Origin: Lysinibacillus capsici
Lineage (GTDB): Bacteria > Bacillota > Bacilli > Bacillales_A > Planococcaceae
DNA: 64,000 nucleotides
NCBI RefSeq assembly: GCF_003367505.1
Contig: NZ_PXXX01000024.1
Span: forward strand, 62,001-126,000
Reading direction: 5' to 3'
Position 1 is the stretch's first letter. Each line of letters opens with the position of its first letter. Both the position numbers and the translations under genes were made by a program. Below are positions 16,734 to 25,738 of the stretch, in pieces. A model generated the notes under the pieces. The model made no database searches, was not told the DNA's origin, and worked only from the letters and a program-made list of their open reading frames with translations.

Positions 16734-18062
16734 TTAGACAGACTGTTTAACATAGCGACTTTCCTTGAATGGTAAACCTAAATTCCCACGCAAAGTATCT
16801 GCCTCATAATCTTTACGATATAGCCCTCTTGCTTGTAAAATTGGCACTACTTTATCAACAAAATCTTCAAGAGCACCAGGTACTGTCACGCCAATAATAA
16901 AACCATCTGCTGCTTCCTTTTCAAACCATTCTTGTACAAGATCTGCTACTTGCTCAGCTGTCCCAAAAAAGGCTGTTTTTGGTGTCGCCTCGCGTAAAGC
17001 GACTTGACGTAATGTCAGACCCTCCTGCTTAGCATAACGTTTAATATAATCGGTTGTGCTTCTAAAGCTATTGGCTCCAATATCCCCTAGATCAGGAAAC
17101 GGTGCATCCACATCGTATTGGGTAAAATCATGATGGTCAAAGTAACGTCCAAGATAAGCAAGAGCACGGTCTATGGAAACTAACTCAACAATTTCTTGAT
17201 ATTTCGCCTCTGCTTCCTCCACCGTATCGCCAATAATTGGTGATATACCTGGAAAAATCTTTACTTCTTCGGGATTTCGTCCAAATGTTGCCACCTCTTT
17301 TTTTACTCTCGAGTAAAATTTCTGTGCCTCTTCAATAGATGCCCCATGTGTGAAAATGGCATCTGCATCTTTTGCAGCTAATCGAATGCCCGCATCAGAC
17401 GACCCAGCCTGGAAAATAACGGGCTGGCCTTGCTTTGTTCGACCAATATTGAGTGGTCCTTGGACTGAAAAATATCGCCCTTTATGATGTAATGTGTGTA
17501 ATTTTTCTGGATCAAAAAATTGATCTTTGTTGACATCTGCAATAAACGCATCATCATCCCACGAGTCCCATAAGCCTTGGACAACCTCTAAGTATTCTTC
17601 CGCAATGAGATAGCGTTCTGCATGGCTAGGATGTTGGTCGATTGTTTTGTTATAGTTCAAAGCAGTACTTTCTAATGGTGTCGTTACAACATTCCATCCA
17701 GCACGCCCAGCACTAATATGATCTAATGAAGCGAATTGGCGTGCTACTGTAAATGGTTCGCTATAGGAAGTTGAGACTGTTCCAACTAACCCAATGTTTT
17801 TCGTCGCTACTGCTAAAGCCGATAAGATTGTAATAGGTTCAAATCGATTTAAAAAATGAGGGATGGATTTTTCGTTAATAAATAAACCATCCGCAATAAA
17901 TGCTACATCAAATTTTCCCTGCTCTGCTTTCTGAGCCTGCTGAATATAGAAAGGTAAGCTTACACTTTGATTGCTCGCCACCTTTGGATGACGCCAACCA
18001 GAAATATTTCCTCCTACCCCATGAATAATTGCTCCAAATCGAATTTTATCCTGTCTAGCCAT
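16734..18062 (-). CDS. NtaA/SnaA/DszA-family FMN monooxygenase, YtnJ-like
   Basis: FMNH2-dependent monooxygenase of 442 residues. It opens with [20 protein letters not shown], contains [20 protein letters not shown] and then [13 protein letters not shown] (the family hallmark), [17 protein letters not shown], and [14 protein letters not shown]. subtilis YtnJ oxidises S-substituted (N-acetyl)cysteines, liberating sulfur as cysteine; that is the likely role. It is the first structural gene of the operon, 143 bases downstream of the lysR stop. The start ATG has GAGGAGGAATTGAC upstream. Confidence 0.9.
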   Translation of the reverse strand: MARQDKIRFGAIIHGVGGNISGWRHPKVASNQSVSLPFYIQQAQKAEQGKFDVAFIADGLFINEKSIPHFLNRFEPITILSALAVATKNIGLVGTVSTSYSEPFTVARQFASLDHISAGRAGWNVVTTPLESTALNYNKTIDQHPSHAERYLIAEEYLEVVQGLWDSWDDDAFIADVNKDQFFDPEKLHTLHHKGRYFSVQGPLNIGRTKQGQPVIFQAGSSDAGIRLAAKDADAIFTHGASIEEAQKFYSRVKKEVATFGRNPEEVKIFPGISPIIGDTVEEAEAKYQEIVELVSIDRALAYLGRYFDHHDFTQYDVDAPFPDLGDIGANSFRSTTDYIKRYAKQEGLTLRQVALREATPKTAFFGTAEQVADLVQEWFEKEAADGFIIGVTVPGALEDFVDKVVPILQARGLYRKDYEADTLRGNLGLPFKESRYVKQSV

Positions 18063-18174
18063 GTCAATTCCTCCTCAATCTTTATTTTACTAAACATAGT
18101 GGTTAAGTATGTTTTGTTGGATTGAGAATGATATTACCGTTCCTTTAGACTATATGCAATAGGTACAGTAATAG

Positions 18175-18204
18175 AAAAAATTTTATGTGGTGATAAAATT
18201 TTTT
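18175..18204. repeat. Perfect 12-bp AT-only inverted repeat between lysR and the sulfur operon
   Basis: AAAAAATTTTAT and ATAAAATTTTTT flank the six-base spacer GTGGTG, starting one base after the lysR stop. It could be a weak lysR terminator, but its AT-only stem and location in the operon promoter region also fit a regulator-binding palindrome. Confidence 0.55.
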
Positions 18205-18205
18205 A

Positions 18206-19102
18206 TCAATACGTGTCTCCTATGCTTTCAAAATGCTTAGCTGTTTCACAAATTGTCTGCCAAAAGGCAGATGGCAACGTCTCTTTCTCTTTATAGGTTA
18301 AAAATATATGTTGATTCATATCCAGCAAATGCTTAACGTCTATCTCCACAAATTCACCGCTTTCCAGTTCCTTTTTAATGCATAGATGGGGTAAAAAGCT
18401 TAGATAGTCTTTTGTCCGAATAAACTCTTTGGCAACTTCTAAATGATCTGTTCGTACCTCAATATTGGCTGCTACTCCCTCTACCTCGAACATTTTATGC
18501 ACATAATTCCAATCAAACGCGCCACATTCAAAAAACACCATTTTCTGTTGAGCTAATTCTTTTGCTTGAATAAGTTCATTTAGTTGTAATGGGTGATCAC
18601 GGTGTTTGACAAGTTTCACTGTATTGTTTAATAAAAGCTCGTTCTCAATGTCATCCCCATGTACATATTGAATAAAGCCTAGATGAATTTGGTGGCTTTG
18701 TAGCTTTTCTAAAATGTTTGTTGTGGAACCTGTAAATAATTGAAAACGCAAATAAGGAAATTGCTCTTTCCATTTAGGCAATGCATAGGCTAAAAAATAC
18801 TGGGCTGTTACACCGTTTGCACCAATACATACCTCATCGGTCTCCTGCGTTTCTTCTAATTGCTTCTTTCCTTGCTGAAATGTTTGCACAATTTGCGTGG
18901 CAAATGGTAAAAAATCTTTCCCTTTCTCTGATACGCTCACACTTCTTCCATCTCGGTAAAATAACTCAACACCTAGCTCTCGTTCTAATGACTTAATACG
19001 TGCAGTTACAGTCGGCTGTGAAAGAAATAATGCATTGGCTGCTTTATGGATACTTTTGTAATGGACAACATATAAAAATGCCTCGATATGGTCTATATTC
19101 AC
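18206..19102 (-). CDS. LysR-family regulator of the adjacent sulfur operon
   Basis: Transcription factor of 298 residues: winged helix-turn-helix at 1-60 (HIEAFLYVVHYKSIHKAANA, then LFLSQPTVTARIKSLERELG) and a LysR substrate-binding domain (about 90-290). It is encoded directly upstream of, and in the same direction as, the monooxygenase/transport operon, where B. subtilis has the LysR regulator YtlI. It probably activates that operon in response to sulfur limitation; this is inferred from position. GTG start with GGAGTG upstream. The co-directional arrangement is unusual, as LysR genes are more often divergent. Confidence 0.88.
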   Translation of the reverse strand: MNIDHIEAFLYVVHYKSIHKAANALFLSQPTVTARIKSLERELGVELFYRDGRSVSVSEKGKDFLPFATQIVQTFQQGKKQLEETQETDEVCIGANGVTAQYFLAYALPKWKEQFPYLRFQLFTGSTTNILEKLQSHQIHLGFIQYVHGDDIENELLLNNTVKLVKHRDHPLQLNELIQAKELAQQKMVFFECGAFDWNYVHKMFEVEGVAANIEVRTDHLEVAKEFIRTKDYLSFLPHLCIKKELESGEFVEIDVKHLLDMNQHIFLTYKEKETLPSAFWQTICETAKHFESIGDTY

Positions 19103-19201
19103 GAGGAGTTCACTCCTTCATTACTTATTTAACCTATTATATAAATAATCCCTTATATTCTCTATAACTTATAAGAAAACTTTGTTTTATATTTTTGACA
19201 A

Positions 19202-19237
19202 AGAAAAAAAGTAACCCAGCGTCTCCCAGGTTACTTT
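19202..19237 (-). terminator. Strong terminator between argF and lysR
   Basis: AAGTAACC and GGTTACTT arms around a 12-base loop. On the minus strand it ends in TTTTTTTCTTTG, a good U-tract. It is 163 bases past the argF stop, an unusually long 3' region for this genome. Confidence 0.88.
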
Positions 19238-19350
19238 ACTATGTAGCGATGTAGCCATCCATCTTGACAACAAACATCGCACGTGGTGAACATCCCTCTG
19301 TCTGCCTACCACTTTTATGTTATTCACATGAACACCCTCTGTTGTCCATG
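19202..19350 (-). ncRNA. Candidate structured RNA with twin identical-loop hairpins
   Basis: Read on the minus strand, an 8-bp hairpin (19327-19350, arms CATGGACA/TGTTCATG) has the loop ACAGAGGG. A second hairpin (19283-19312, arms GTGGT/ACCAC plus inner pairs) presents the same ACAGAGGG, and both are followed by TGTTC. A third stem GCGATGT/ACATCGC (19246-19280) and a strong terminator (19209-19237) end the unit. It lies between argF and lysR. It may be a 3' UTR-derived RNA of argF, an independent small RNA, or an attenuating leader of lysR. I recognise no known family. Confidence 0.55.
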
Positions 19351-19399
19351 TAAACTCTATCTATCGTACTTCTCAACTCGAGAAAGCATATGTCTCAAT

Positions 19400-20365
19400 T
19401 TAAGCTAAAATCGATGCTAATACAGCTTTTTGAGCATGCAATCTATTTTCGGCTTGCTCAAAGATGTAAGAATTAGGTCCGTCAATAACTGAAGTCGCAA
19501 CCTCTTCCTCACGATGTGCTGGTAAGCAATGTAAGAACATATAATTTGGTTTTGCATAGGCTACTAGCTCATCATTAATTTGATAGCCAGCAAAATCTTG
19601 TAAACGTTTTGCTGTTTCTTCCTCTTGACCCATAGATGTCCAAACATCAGCATAGACGACATCTGCATTTAATACTGCTTCAACAGGATCATTCGTGATC
19701 ATAATCGTACTGCCATTTGCTGCCGCAATGGCCTGTGCTTTAGCGATGACTTCCCCATCACATTCATACCCTACAGGTGTCGCAACAGCTACATTCATGC
19801 CAACGTGTGCTGAAGCTACTACGAGTGAGTGTGCTACATTGTTGCCATCACCTACATAGGCAATTTTAAGTCCTTTTAACATGCCTTTATTTTCTGCAAT
19901 CGTCTCTAAATCAGCTAATGCCTGGCAGGGATGATAAATATCCGTTAATCCATTGATGACAGGGATTGCTGCATGCTCTGCAAGCTCTTTGACCATTTTG
20001 TGAGAGTTTGCGCGAATCATAATGCCATCTAAATAGCCAGATAATACATGCGCTGTATCGTAAATTGATTCACCACGACCAATTTGCAAATCACGCGCAT
20101 GCATAAACATGCTTTTCCCACCTAATTGATTCATACCAACTTCAAATGAAATACGTGTACGAGTTGAATGTTTCTCAAAAATCATGCCAAGCGTTTTACC
20201 TTCTAGTAATCTTGGACATTTCCCCTCTTTTGTAATCATCTTAAGCTGTGTTGCTAATTCAATAAGATCCTGGACCTCTTGACTTGTATAGTCTAGCAAA
20301 GTTAGTAAATCTTTTCCCTTTAAACTAGACACTAACTTTAACTGTACTTCTTCGAGTAATTTCAT
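19400..20365 (-). CDS. argF: Ornithine carbamoyltransferase
   Basis: Transfers the carbamoyl group of carbamoyl phosphate to ornithine, giving citrulline (arginine pathway, cytosolic trimer). The 321 residues contain the carbamoyl-phosphate loop [10 protein letters not shown], the [10 protein letters not shown] motif, and the ornithine-binding [11 protein letters not shown] near the C-terminus. Length is normal for the family. Start ATG has AAGGAGCGAAGG upstream. It stands alone rather than in an arg operon. An upstream promoter overlaps ArgR-box-like sequence, which favours the biosynthetic (argF) over the catabolic (arcB) form. Confidence 0.95.
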   Translation of the reverse strand: MKLLEEVQLKLVSSLKGKDLLTLLDYTSQEVQDLIELATQLKMITKEGKCPRLLEGKTLGMIFEKHSTRTRISFEVGMNQLGGKSMFMHARDLQIGRGESIYDTAHVLSGYLDGIMIRANSHKMVKELAEHAAIPVINGLTDIYHPCQALADLETIAENKGMLKGLKIAYVGDGNNVAHSLVVASAHVGMNVAVATPVGYECDGEVIAKAQAIAAANGSTIMITNDPVEAVLNADVVYADVWTSMGQEEETAKRLQDFAGYQINDELVAYAKPNYMFLHCLPAHREEEVATSVIDGPNSYIFEQAENRLHAQKAVLASILA

Positions 20366-20399
20366 AGCCTTCGCTCCTTATATCGTTGCTGTTGAAATT

Positions 20400-20465
20400 A
20401 GTATAACATGCATAAATATAAAATCAACTGAATTTTTATAATTAATCTTAATTATTATTCATTTG
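20400..20465 (-). promoter_or_regulatory. argF promoter with candidate ArgR boxes
   Basis: Minus-strand TTGATT (20422-20427), 16-base spacer, TATACT (20400-20405). TGCATAAATATAAAATCAA overlaps the -35 to -10 region and resembles the 18-base ARG box (CATGAATAAAAATTCAA type). A second AT-rich half-match TGAATTTTTATAATT follows at about 20429-20443. Tandem operators are usual for ArgR/AhrC. The boxes are degenerate, so this is a candidate only. Confidence 0.5.
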
Positions 20466-20607
20466 TTATTAAATGTGTCAAAAATTCGTCAAAGCGAATA
20501 TTTATACATGTTTTCTTTTTTACTAAACATTCATATTCTTAAATAATTGCATTATAGTTTATATATATTTATAATTAATATGCATTAACTATTGAGGCGG
20601 TGAAAAA

Positions 20608-21054
20608 ATGGAAAAAGATCTGATACAGCTGGTCAAAGAGCTGAACCATGTAGAATATGAAACAAATGTGATGCTAACAGAAGAATTCTCCACCCTATTA
20701 GATGAAACATTAACTACAAAGCAGGCACTATTTTTAAGTCTTCTTCAAACACATGGCCCTTTGCAAACCTTCGAATTAGCAAAGTTGATGGGGACATCTG
20801 CTAGTGCTGTAAGTCAATTAGTAGGAAGATTAGAACAGGAGAGCTTTATAAAAAGAACCATAAATAAAAAGGACCGTAGAGAAATCATCATCGAGTTAGA
20901 TACGCGGGGCTTTGATTATTTTCAAAAACAGGAAGAAATTGAACTAGCCATTATCAATAAATACTATTCACAGCTCTCTAAAGAGGATTTACTGCAATTA
21001 AAAGAAATATACACGAAACTCCATGCTATCGTCTCTAGCGATCAAAAAAATTAG
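20608..21054 (+). CDS. MarR-family transcriptional regulator
   Basis: Regulator of 148 residues with a central winged helix (QTFELAKLMGTSASAVSQLV, then GRLEQESFIKRTINKKDRRE) that includes the DxRxxx wing typical of MarR proteins, flanked by dimerisation helices. ATG start with TTGAGGCGG upstream. It precedes a beta-lactamase-fold gene by 22 bases on the same strand, so it may control its own two-gene operon. The ligand is unknown; no cysteine of an OhrR-type redox switch is visible. Confidence 0.9.
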   Translation: MEKDLIQLVKELNHVEYETNVMLTEEFSTLLDETLTTKQALFLSLLQTHGPLQTFELAKLMGTSASAVSQLVGRLEQESFIKRTINKKDRREIIIELDTRGFDYFQKQEEIELAIINKYYSQLSKEDLLQLKEIYTKLHAIVSSDQKN

Positions 21055-21076
21055 AGATTGAAAAGGAGGAATATTT

Positions 21077-22075
21077 GTGGATTTAAATGATTTAAAAAAG
21101 GATATTTTTAAAATTGCTTATCCTTACGTAAAGACTCGTCCGAATGTAATCCTATCCATTGGTGTTATTTGTCGTAATCTAGATGCTGCTTTTATATTCA
21201 ACGGCTCAAATGTCACATATGATAAAAAACCCTATGTCTATGAAATTGGGTCAATCTCTAAAGTTTTAACAACATCCATGTTTGGGGAAATGATTCAAGA
21301 AGGAATCGTGAAGATAGAAGATTCTATCGCCAAATACTTTTCTGAAATTCCAGATAATCACCCTGTAACTTTGAGGCATTTGGCAAATCACACATCTGGT
21401 CTACCGGGAATTGGTGTACTGAAGAACATCTATAATCTTTTTGATAGCCAAACGCCTCGTGACCCCTTTTGTCCCTACTCATTGAATGAGGTAATACAGT
21501 ATTTTAAAACCCATACCCAGGAGCCTAAAGTTAAGTTTAGATATTCTAATGTAGGAATGGGCCTTTTAGGATATTTATTAGCAAATGAACTTCACACTGA
21601 CTTTGAAACAGCCATTACTCGTAGAATCGTAGAACCTTTAAATTTAACGAATACCTTTATTTCTATCCCCCCCTCTAAAGAAAATACCGTATTGAAGGGA
21701 TATTCTGTTCGGGGACATAACAAGCCCCCACTTGAAATGAATGAATTTATGGCAGCTGGCGCTATACGATCCACTGTTGATGATTTATTAAAATTTTTAA
21801 AAATACACATTGGCAATCAAAATTCAGGCTATCTATTAACACATCAAGCTACTCATACTATTTCAAAAGATGTAAGGATCGGATTAGGATGGGTACTTGA
21901 AGACGATATTATTTGGCATAACGGATCAACGAAAGGCTTCTCTAGTTATCTAGGATTTAATAAAAAACAGCAAACAGGTGTCGTGATTCTATCCAATTAT
22001 CGATCCTCTATACTAGCAACAAACCCTCTTGAAATGGGGAAAAATATTCTACAGCTTTTGCAAAATTCTTTATAG
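21077..22075 (+). CDS. Serine beta-lactamase-fold hydrolase (class C / esterase-like)
   Basis: Penicillin-recognising-fold protein of 332 residues without a signal peptide, so probably cytosolic. Active-site motifs are S-I-S-K at 59-62, Y-S-N at 156-158, and H-N-G at 281-283 in place of the K-T-G of true beta-lactamases. An HxG third motif is common in esterases and D-aminopeptidase relatives, so antibiotic resistance should not be assumed. GTG start with AAGGAGGAATATTT upstream. It is probably cotranscribed with the MarR gene. Confidence 0.85.
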   Translation: MDLNDLKKDIFKIAYPYVKTRPNVILSIGVICRNLDAAFIFNGSNVTYDKKPYVYEIGSISKVLTTSMFGEMIQEGIVKIEDSIAKYFSEIPDNHPVTLRHLANHTSGLPGIGVLKNIYNLFDSQTPRDPFCPYSLNEVIQYFKTHTQEPKVKFRYSNVGMGLLGYLLANELHTDFETAITRRIVEPLNLTNTFISIPPSKENTVLKGYSVRGHNKPPLEMNEFMAAGAIRSTVDDLLKFLKIHIGNQNSGYLLTHQATHTISKDVRIGLGWVLEDDIIWHNGSTKGFSSYLGFNKKQQTGVVILSNYRSSILATNPLEMGKNILQLLQNSL

Positions 22076-22427
22076 CGAAAATGGGGTGTTTCTTGAATGG
22101 TATAAACGGGAATACCCTATTCTTCACAAGAACTACTTGTAGCTCCTATACATAGCTTGAAACCTGTCAACCTTTACTCATTCTTAATAGTTCTATGCTT
22201 GTTAAACGCTTCTAGAAGCTAGCAATGATTCTTGTCATAAGCTAACTTAACATGGGCTGTTGCTCAGCACAGCAACAATCAATTTACTTGCAGATATTTT
22301 CCATTAACCTACAAATTAATACTTCTCTATATTTTGATTTCTATAAGAGTCTTACTCACTAATAAGAATGGGACTTGTGTTTATAATTACTATTCATATT
22401 AGCAAGTCTAATTGTCTTGGAATGAGT
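22076..22427. other. Intergenic region without recognised genes
   Basis: About 350 bases between the hydrolase stop and the M42 peptidase terminator. I see no open reading frame with a ribosome-binding site, no conserved RNA motif and no clear + strand terminator directly after the hydrolase gene. The sequence has no extended similarity to its flanks that I can recognise. Confidence 0.6.
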
Positions 22428-22458
22428 AAAAAAGCCTCCTAACATTTTGTTAGAAGGC
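22427..22458 (-). terminator. Terminator of the M42 peptidase gene
   Basis: On the minus strand GCCTTCTAACA, a short AAA loop and TGTTAGGAGGC form a nearly perfect stem followed by TTTTTTAC. It begins 28 bases after the stop codon. Confidence 0.88.
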
Positions 22459-22486
22459 AAAATCATGCTATATCTATTTAGCAGTA

Positions 22487-23575
22487 TCAGTCAAAAGTAA
22501 TTTTATTGACTGCATCACGGTCTAATTTTTTAATGACTTCTACCATTAATTTAACGGCATTATCATAATCATCACGATGTAGGATACCTGCATGTGAATG
22601 AATATAGCGTGTTGCAATACCGATTGATAGTGCTGGTACACCATTTGCTGTTACGTGGATGGAGCCAGCATCTGTACCACCGCCAGCCATCGCTTCAAAT
22701 TGATATGGAATATTGTGCTCATCTGCTACATCTAATACGAATTCACGTAAGCCACGATGTGAAACCATAGATGCATCATACACAACGATTTGAGGGCCTG
22801 CACCCATCTTACTCGTTGATTCTTTTGCTGTAACTCCAGGAGTATCTCCTGCTACACCTACGTCCACTGCAAATCCAATATCTGGTTGGATTTTATGTGT
22901 AGCAGTTTTTGCACCGCGAAGTCCAACTTCTTCTTGTACATTCCCTACAGAATAAAGAATATTAGGGTGCTTTTCATTTTGTAACGCTTTCATAACATCA
23001 ATCGCGATTGCACAGCCGATACGGTTATCCCAAGCTTTAGCTAATAGATACTTATCATTTTTCATTACATTAAATTCAAAGTACGGTGTTACCATATCGC
23101 CAGGACGTACGCCCCACTCAAGTACTTCATCTTTAGAAGCTGCACCAATATCAATAAACATATCTTTAATGTCTACTACCTTATTACGTACATCCGCAGG
23201 TAAAATATGAGGTGGCTTTGAACCAATAACCCCAATCACTTCATCGCCCTTACGTGTAGTAATCGTTACACGCTGTGCAAGCATAACTTGGCTCCACCAG
23301 CCACCCACTGTTTGGAATTTGATAAAGCCTTTGTCATCAATTTGTGTAACCATGAAGCCTACTTCATCTAAATGTCCTGCTACAACAATTTTAGGACCGT
23401 TTTCATCGCCAACTTTTTTAGCAATGACACTACCTAAGTTATCTGTTTCTACAGTATCTGCATATGGTGCAATGTATTTTTTCATGACCTCACGCGGTGC
23501 ACGTTCATTACCTGCGATACCATTCGCATCTGTTAAATCTTTAAACATTTGTAATGTTGGATCTAGTTGTGTCAT
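22487..23575 (-). CDS. ytoP: M42-family metallo-aminopeptidase YtoP
   Basis: Tetrahedral aminopeptidase/glutamyl aminopeptidase family, 362 residues, two-metal enzyme removing N-terminal residues from peptides in the cytosol. Metal and catalytic motifs are visible: [66 protein letters not shown] and the terminal [17 protein letters not shown] start with AGGAGGCAAAAGG. Monocistronic by spacing and terminator. Confidence 0.92.
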   Translation of the reverse strand: MTQLDPTLQMFKDLTDANGIAGNERAPREVMKKYIAPYADTVETDNLGSVIAKKVGDENGPKIVVAGHLDEVGFMVTQIDDKGFIKFQTVGGWWSQVMLAQRVTITTRKGDEVIGVIGSKPPHILPADVRNKVVDIKDMFIDIGAASKDEVLEWGVRPGDMVTPYFEFNVMKNDKYLLAKAWDNRIGCAIAIDVMKALQNEKHPNILYSVGNVQEEVGLRGAKTATHKIQPDIGFAVDVGVAGDTPGVTAKESTSKMGAGPQIVVYDASMVSHRGLREFVLDVADEHNIPYQFEAMAGGGTDAGSIHVTANGVPALSIGIATRYIHSHAGILHRDDYDNAVKLMVEVIKKLDRDAVNKITFD

Positions 23576-23669
23576 CCTTTTGCCTCCTACTTCTTGTATC
23601 TATTTTATTATACTTCGTTTACCGAAATATTCCTAGCTTAATCGTCTGAAAATTGGTGTATTTCTTAAT

Positions 23670-24155
23670 TTAATAACCTGAACGCTGCCGATGATAATTT
23701 TCTTGATTTTTTTCAAGATAAGCACCAACTACATCCTCAAATGTAAAACCGAGATTATACGCTAGTAATCCATAGTATTGCCAAATAGCTAAATAACGCT
23801 CCTCTGTAGGTTGATGAATAAATGCTAAAATAACACTTTGTGTTTCTAAAAAAGTAGCTGTTAAATCTTTGTTTTCTTCTACGAAAGGCCACATGTCAAT
23901 CGATGTATAGCCCTTTAATAAGCCAAGAGATAAGATAAAATGAATCGAATCTACATATTCTTCTAAAATGACTTCACGTGCTGATGGTCCCTTTGTGCTC
24001 CAAAATTTAAAGCAACGTGTTTCATTAGCAAGCTCAGCTAGTTCCACTAGTAAGGCTAAGCCCTTTTCCTGAAACACATCTTGCTGAATATTTTGTGTTT
24101 GCTCGATAAAATCATCAAGCTCTTTTTGCATGGTAAACAATTGTTGTAAATTCAT
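23670..24155 (-). CDS. Dimeric dUTPase (all-alpha, MazG-related)
   Basis: Protein of 161 residues in the dUTPase_2 / all-alpha NTP pyrophosphatase family, hydrolysing dUTP to dUMP and keeping uracil out of DNA. The metal-binding helices are seen in ALLVELAELANETRCFKFW and ILEEYVDSIHFILSLGL (ExxE and ExxD pairs), and WQYYGLLAYNLGFTFEDVV is the third helix of the fold. ATG with GGAGAAAA upstream. It lies between ytoP and divergent ysdB. Confidence 0.87.
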   Translation of the reverse strand: MNLQQLFTMQKELDDFIEQTQNIQQDVFQEKGLALLVELAELANETRCFKFWSTKGPSAREVILEEYVDSIHFILSLGLLKGYTSIDMWPFVEENKDLTATFLETQSVILAFIHQPTEERYLAIWQYYGLLAYNLGFTFEDVVGAYLEKNQENYHRQRSGY

Positions 24156-24194
24156 TTTTTTCTCCTAAATTTCTAAAAAATTTTTTATAAAAAG

Positions 24195-24221
24195 TGAAAC
24201 TATTTGACCCTTCTAATCGTA
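24195..24221 (+). promoter_or_regulatory. Sigma-W-type promoter of ysdB
   Basis: TGAAAC (24195-24200), a 17-base spacer and CGTA (24218-24221) match the B. subtilis ECF sigma-W consensus, including the run of A before TGAAAC. ysdB is a known sigma-W target in B. subtilis, so envelope-stress control seems to be conserved here. It ends 39 bases before the ysdB start. Confidence 0.85.
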
Positions 24222-24260
24222 TAGGAAAGAATAACCTTTCTTCAAGGGGGAAATTTAAAC

Positions 24261-24656
24261 ATGTTGCCGTTACTAATTCGACTTGCTGTAATAGCGCTTA
24301 TTATCTATGTATTTTACAAAGCGATTCGTTATATAACTGATCCTAAACGCAAACTTGATGAAGCCTATGAAAAAGGCCAGTATTATTTCTATGATGACGT
24401 TAAAAATGTCCGAAAAAATTTCTTTATTTCCTATAAGGGTGCTCTTTTTGAAGGTGAAAAATACCTAGGCACAACAGAGGATGCATTTGAGGTTGTAACC
24501 ATTTTCGTCGGTGCGCGCGATGCTGCAACATTACAAGGCTTCAGCAAAAGCGACTTTGAATATTTGCAGCAAGAAATATTATTGAACTATCCAAGCGCCA
24601 AAATCAATTGGAAGCAGCCCATTGAACAGCTTATGCGAAACACATCCCCATCATGA
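24261..24656 (+). CDS. ysdB: Sigma-W regulon membrane protein YsdB
   Basis: Protein of 131 residues with one N-terminal membrane helix (LPLLIRLAVIALIIYVFYKA) and a cytosolic domain containing LDEAYEKGQYYFYDDVKNVR and NFFISYKGALFEGEKYLG. It matches YsdB in length, topology and location beside ysdA and the infC operon. It belongs to the envelope-stress response, but its molecular role is not established. ATG with AAGGGGG upstream; the promoter is sigma-W type. Confidence 0.9.
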   Translation: MLPLLIRLAVIALIIYVFYKAIRYITDPKRKLDEAYEKGQYYFYDDVKNVRKNFFISYKGALFEGEKYLGTTEDAFEVVTIFVGARDAATLQGFSKSDFEYLQQEILLNYPSAKINWKQPIEQLMRNTSPS

Positions 24657-24668
24657 GGATGTGTTTTA
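24638..24668 (+). terminator. Terminator overlapping the ysdB stop codon
   Basis: AAACACATCC and GGATGTGTTT are perfect arms with the stop codon TGA (24654-24656) in the loop, followed by TTAATT. The last codons of ysdB thus form part of its terminator. Confidence 0.75.
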
Positions 24669-24679
24669 ATTATTCTCAT

Positions 24680-24943
24680 TTATGTCCAGAGCTGCACAAT
24701 GATAAAAATTTGTATGGCTGCTAGTAGGGGAAAACCAAATGCAAAACGATTATGACGTGTTTTGTGGCGGAATAAATACATACCCAATACACCCCCAGCT
24801 GCCCCTCCTGCTATGGCTAGTGTAAATAATGTACGCTCTGCTATACGCCATTCATGATTCTTTGCGCGTGATTTATCCATCCCCATTAAAATGAGCAATA
24901 CAATTGATACAATGCTCATATAAGCTAATAATGCTTGTCCCAT
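24680..24943 (-). CDS. ysdA: DUF1294 membrane protein YsdA
   Basis: Small membrane protein of 87 residues: helices at about 3-22 (LLAYMSIVSIVLLILMGMDK), 40-60 (TLFTLAIAGGAAGGVLGMYL) and 68-86, separated by the conserved DKSRAKNHEWRIAE and FRHKTRHNRFAFG motifs of DUF1294. The family has no settled function. The position between ysdB and rplT is as in Bacillus. ATG with AAGGAGTAAG upstream. Confidence 0.92.
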   Translation of the reverse strand: MGQALLAYMSIVSIVLLILMGMDKSRAKNHEWRIAERTLFTLAIAGGAAGGVLGMYLFRHKTRHNRFAFGFPLLAAIQIFIIVQLWT

Positions 24944-24981
24944 TTCTTACTCCTTTAAAACCGTGATACTATTAATCTAAC

Positions 24982-25020
24982 ACAAAAAAGACTGATGGAA
25001 AAACCCATCAGTCTTTTTAT
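24982..25020 (-). terminator. Terminator of the infC-rpmI-rplT operon
   Basis: AAGACTGATGG and CCATCAGTCTT arms around a short A-rich loop, with T-runs on both sides. It can terminate both the ribosomal protein operon and any transcript from the other direction. Confidence 0.9.
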
Positions 25021-25089
25021 TGCACTTATGATATTTTACACCTGTCGCTAAGCTTTCGGTGCAGAAATAATAGTGAATGTTGTCAGCTA

Positions 25090-25485
<396 letters not shown>

Positions 25486-25506
25486 TTAGTATTTTTTTGT
25501 AGTCAA

Positions 25507-25707
25507 TTACTTCATGTAAACAAGTAAAGATTTGATGCGTTTGAAGTCACCAGATGATACGATGTTCGCTTTACGTAGGTGACGTTTTTGTTTCGTAGAT
25601 TTGTTTGCGAATAAGTGGCTTCCATAAGCACGGTCGTATTTTAATTTACCTGAACCCGTTTTTTTGAAACGTTTCGCAGCTCCACGGTGAGTTTTCATTT
25701 TTGGCAT
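25507..25707 (-). CDS. rpmI: 50S ribosomal protein L35
   Basis: Protein of 66 residues, very basic, with the family pattern [40 protein letters not shown] and [15 protein letters not shown] component of the 50S subunit. Middle gene of the infC-rpmI-rplT operon; AGGAGGAATTCGAC precedes the ATG. Confidence 0.98.
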   Translation of the reverse strand: MPKMKTHRGAAKRFKKTGSGKLKYDRAYGSHLFANKSTKQKRHLRKANIVSSGDFKRIKSLLVYMK

Positions 25708-25738
25708 GTCGAATTCCTCCTAAACTGTTCGTCTAATA

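Noticed and set aside
19202-19350. Known riboswitch or Bacillaceae RNA motif for the twin-hairpin element
   Set aside because: I compared it mentally with guanidine-II (ACGR loops), Bacillaceae-1 (RUCCU loops), S-box and T-box; loop sequences and sizes do not fit, so it is left as an unassigned candidate.
21077-22075. Antibiotic-resistance beta-lactamase
   Set aside because: No signal peptide and the third motif is HNG rather than KTG; an esterase or peptidase-like role is more likely.
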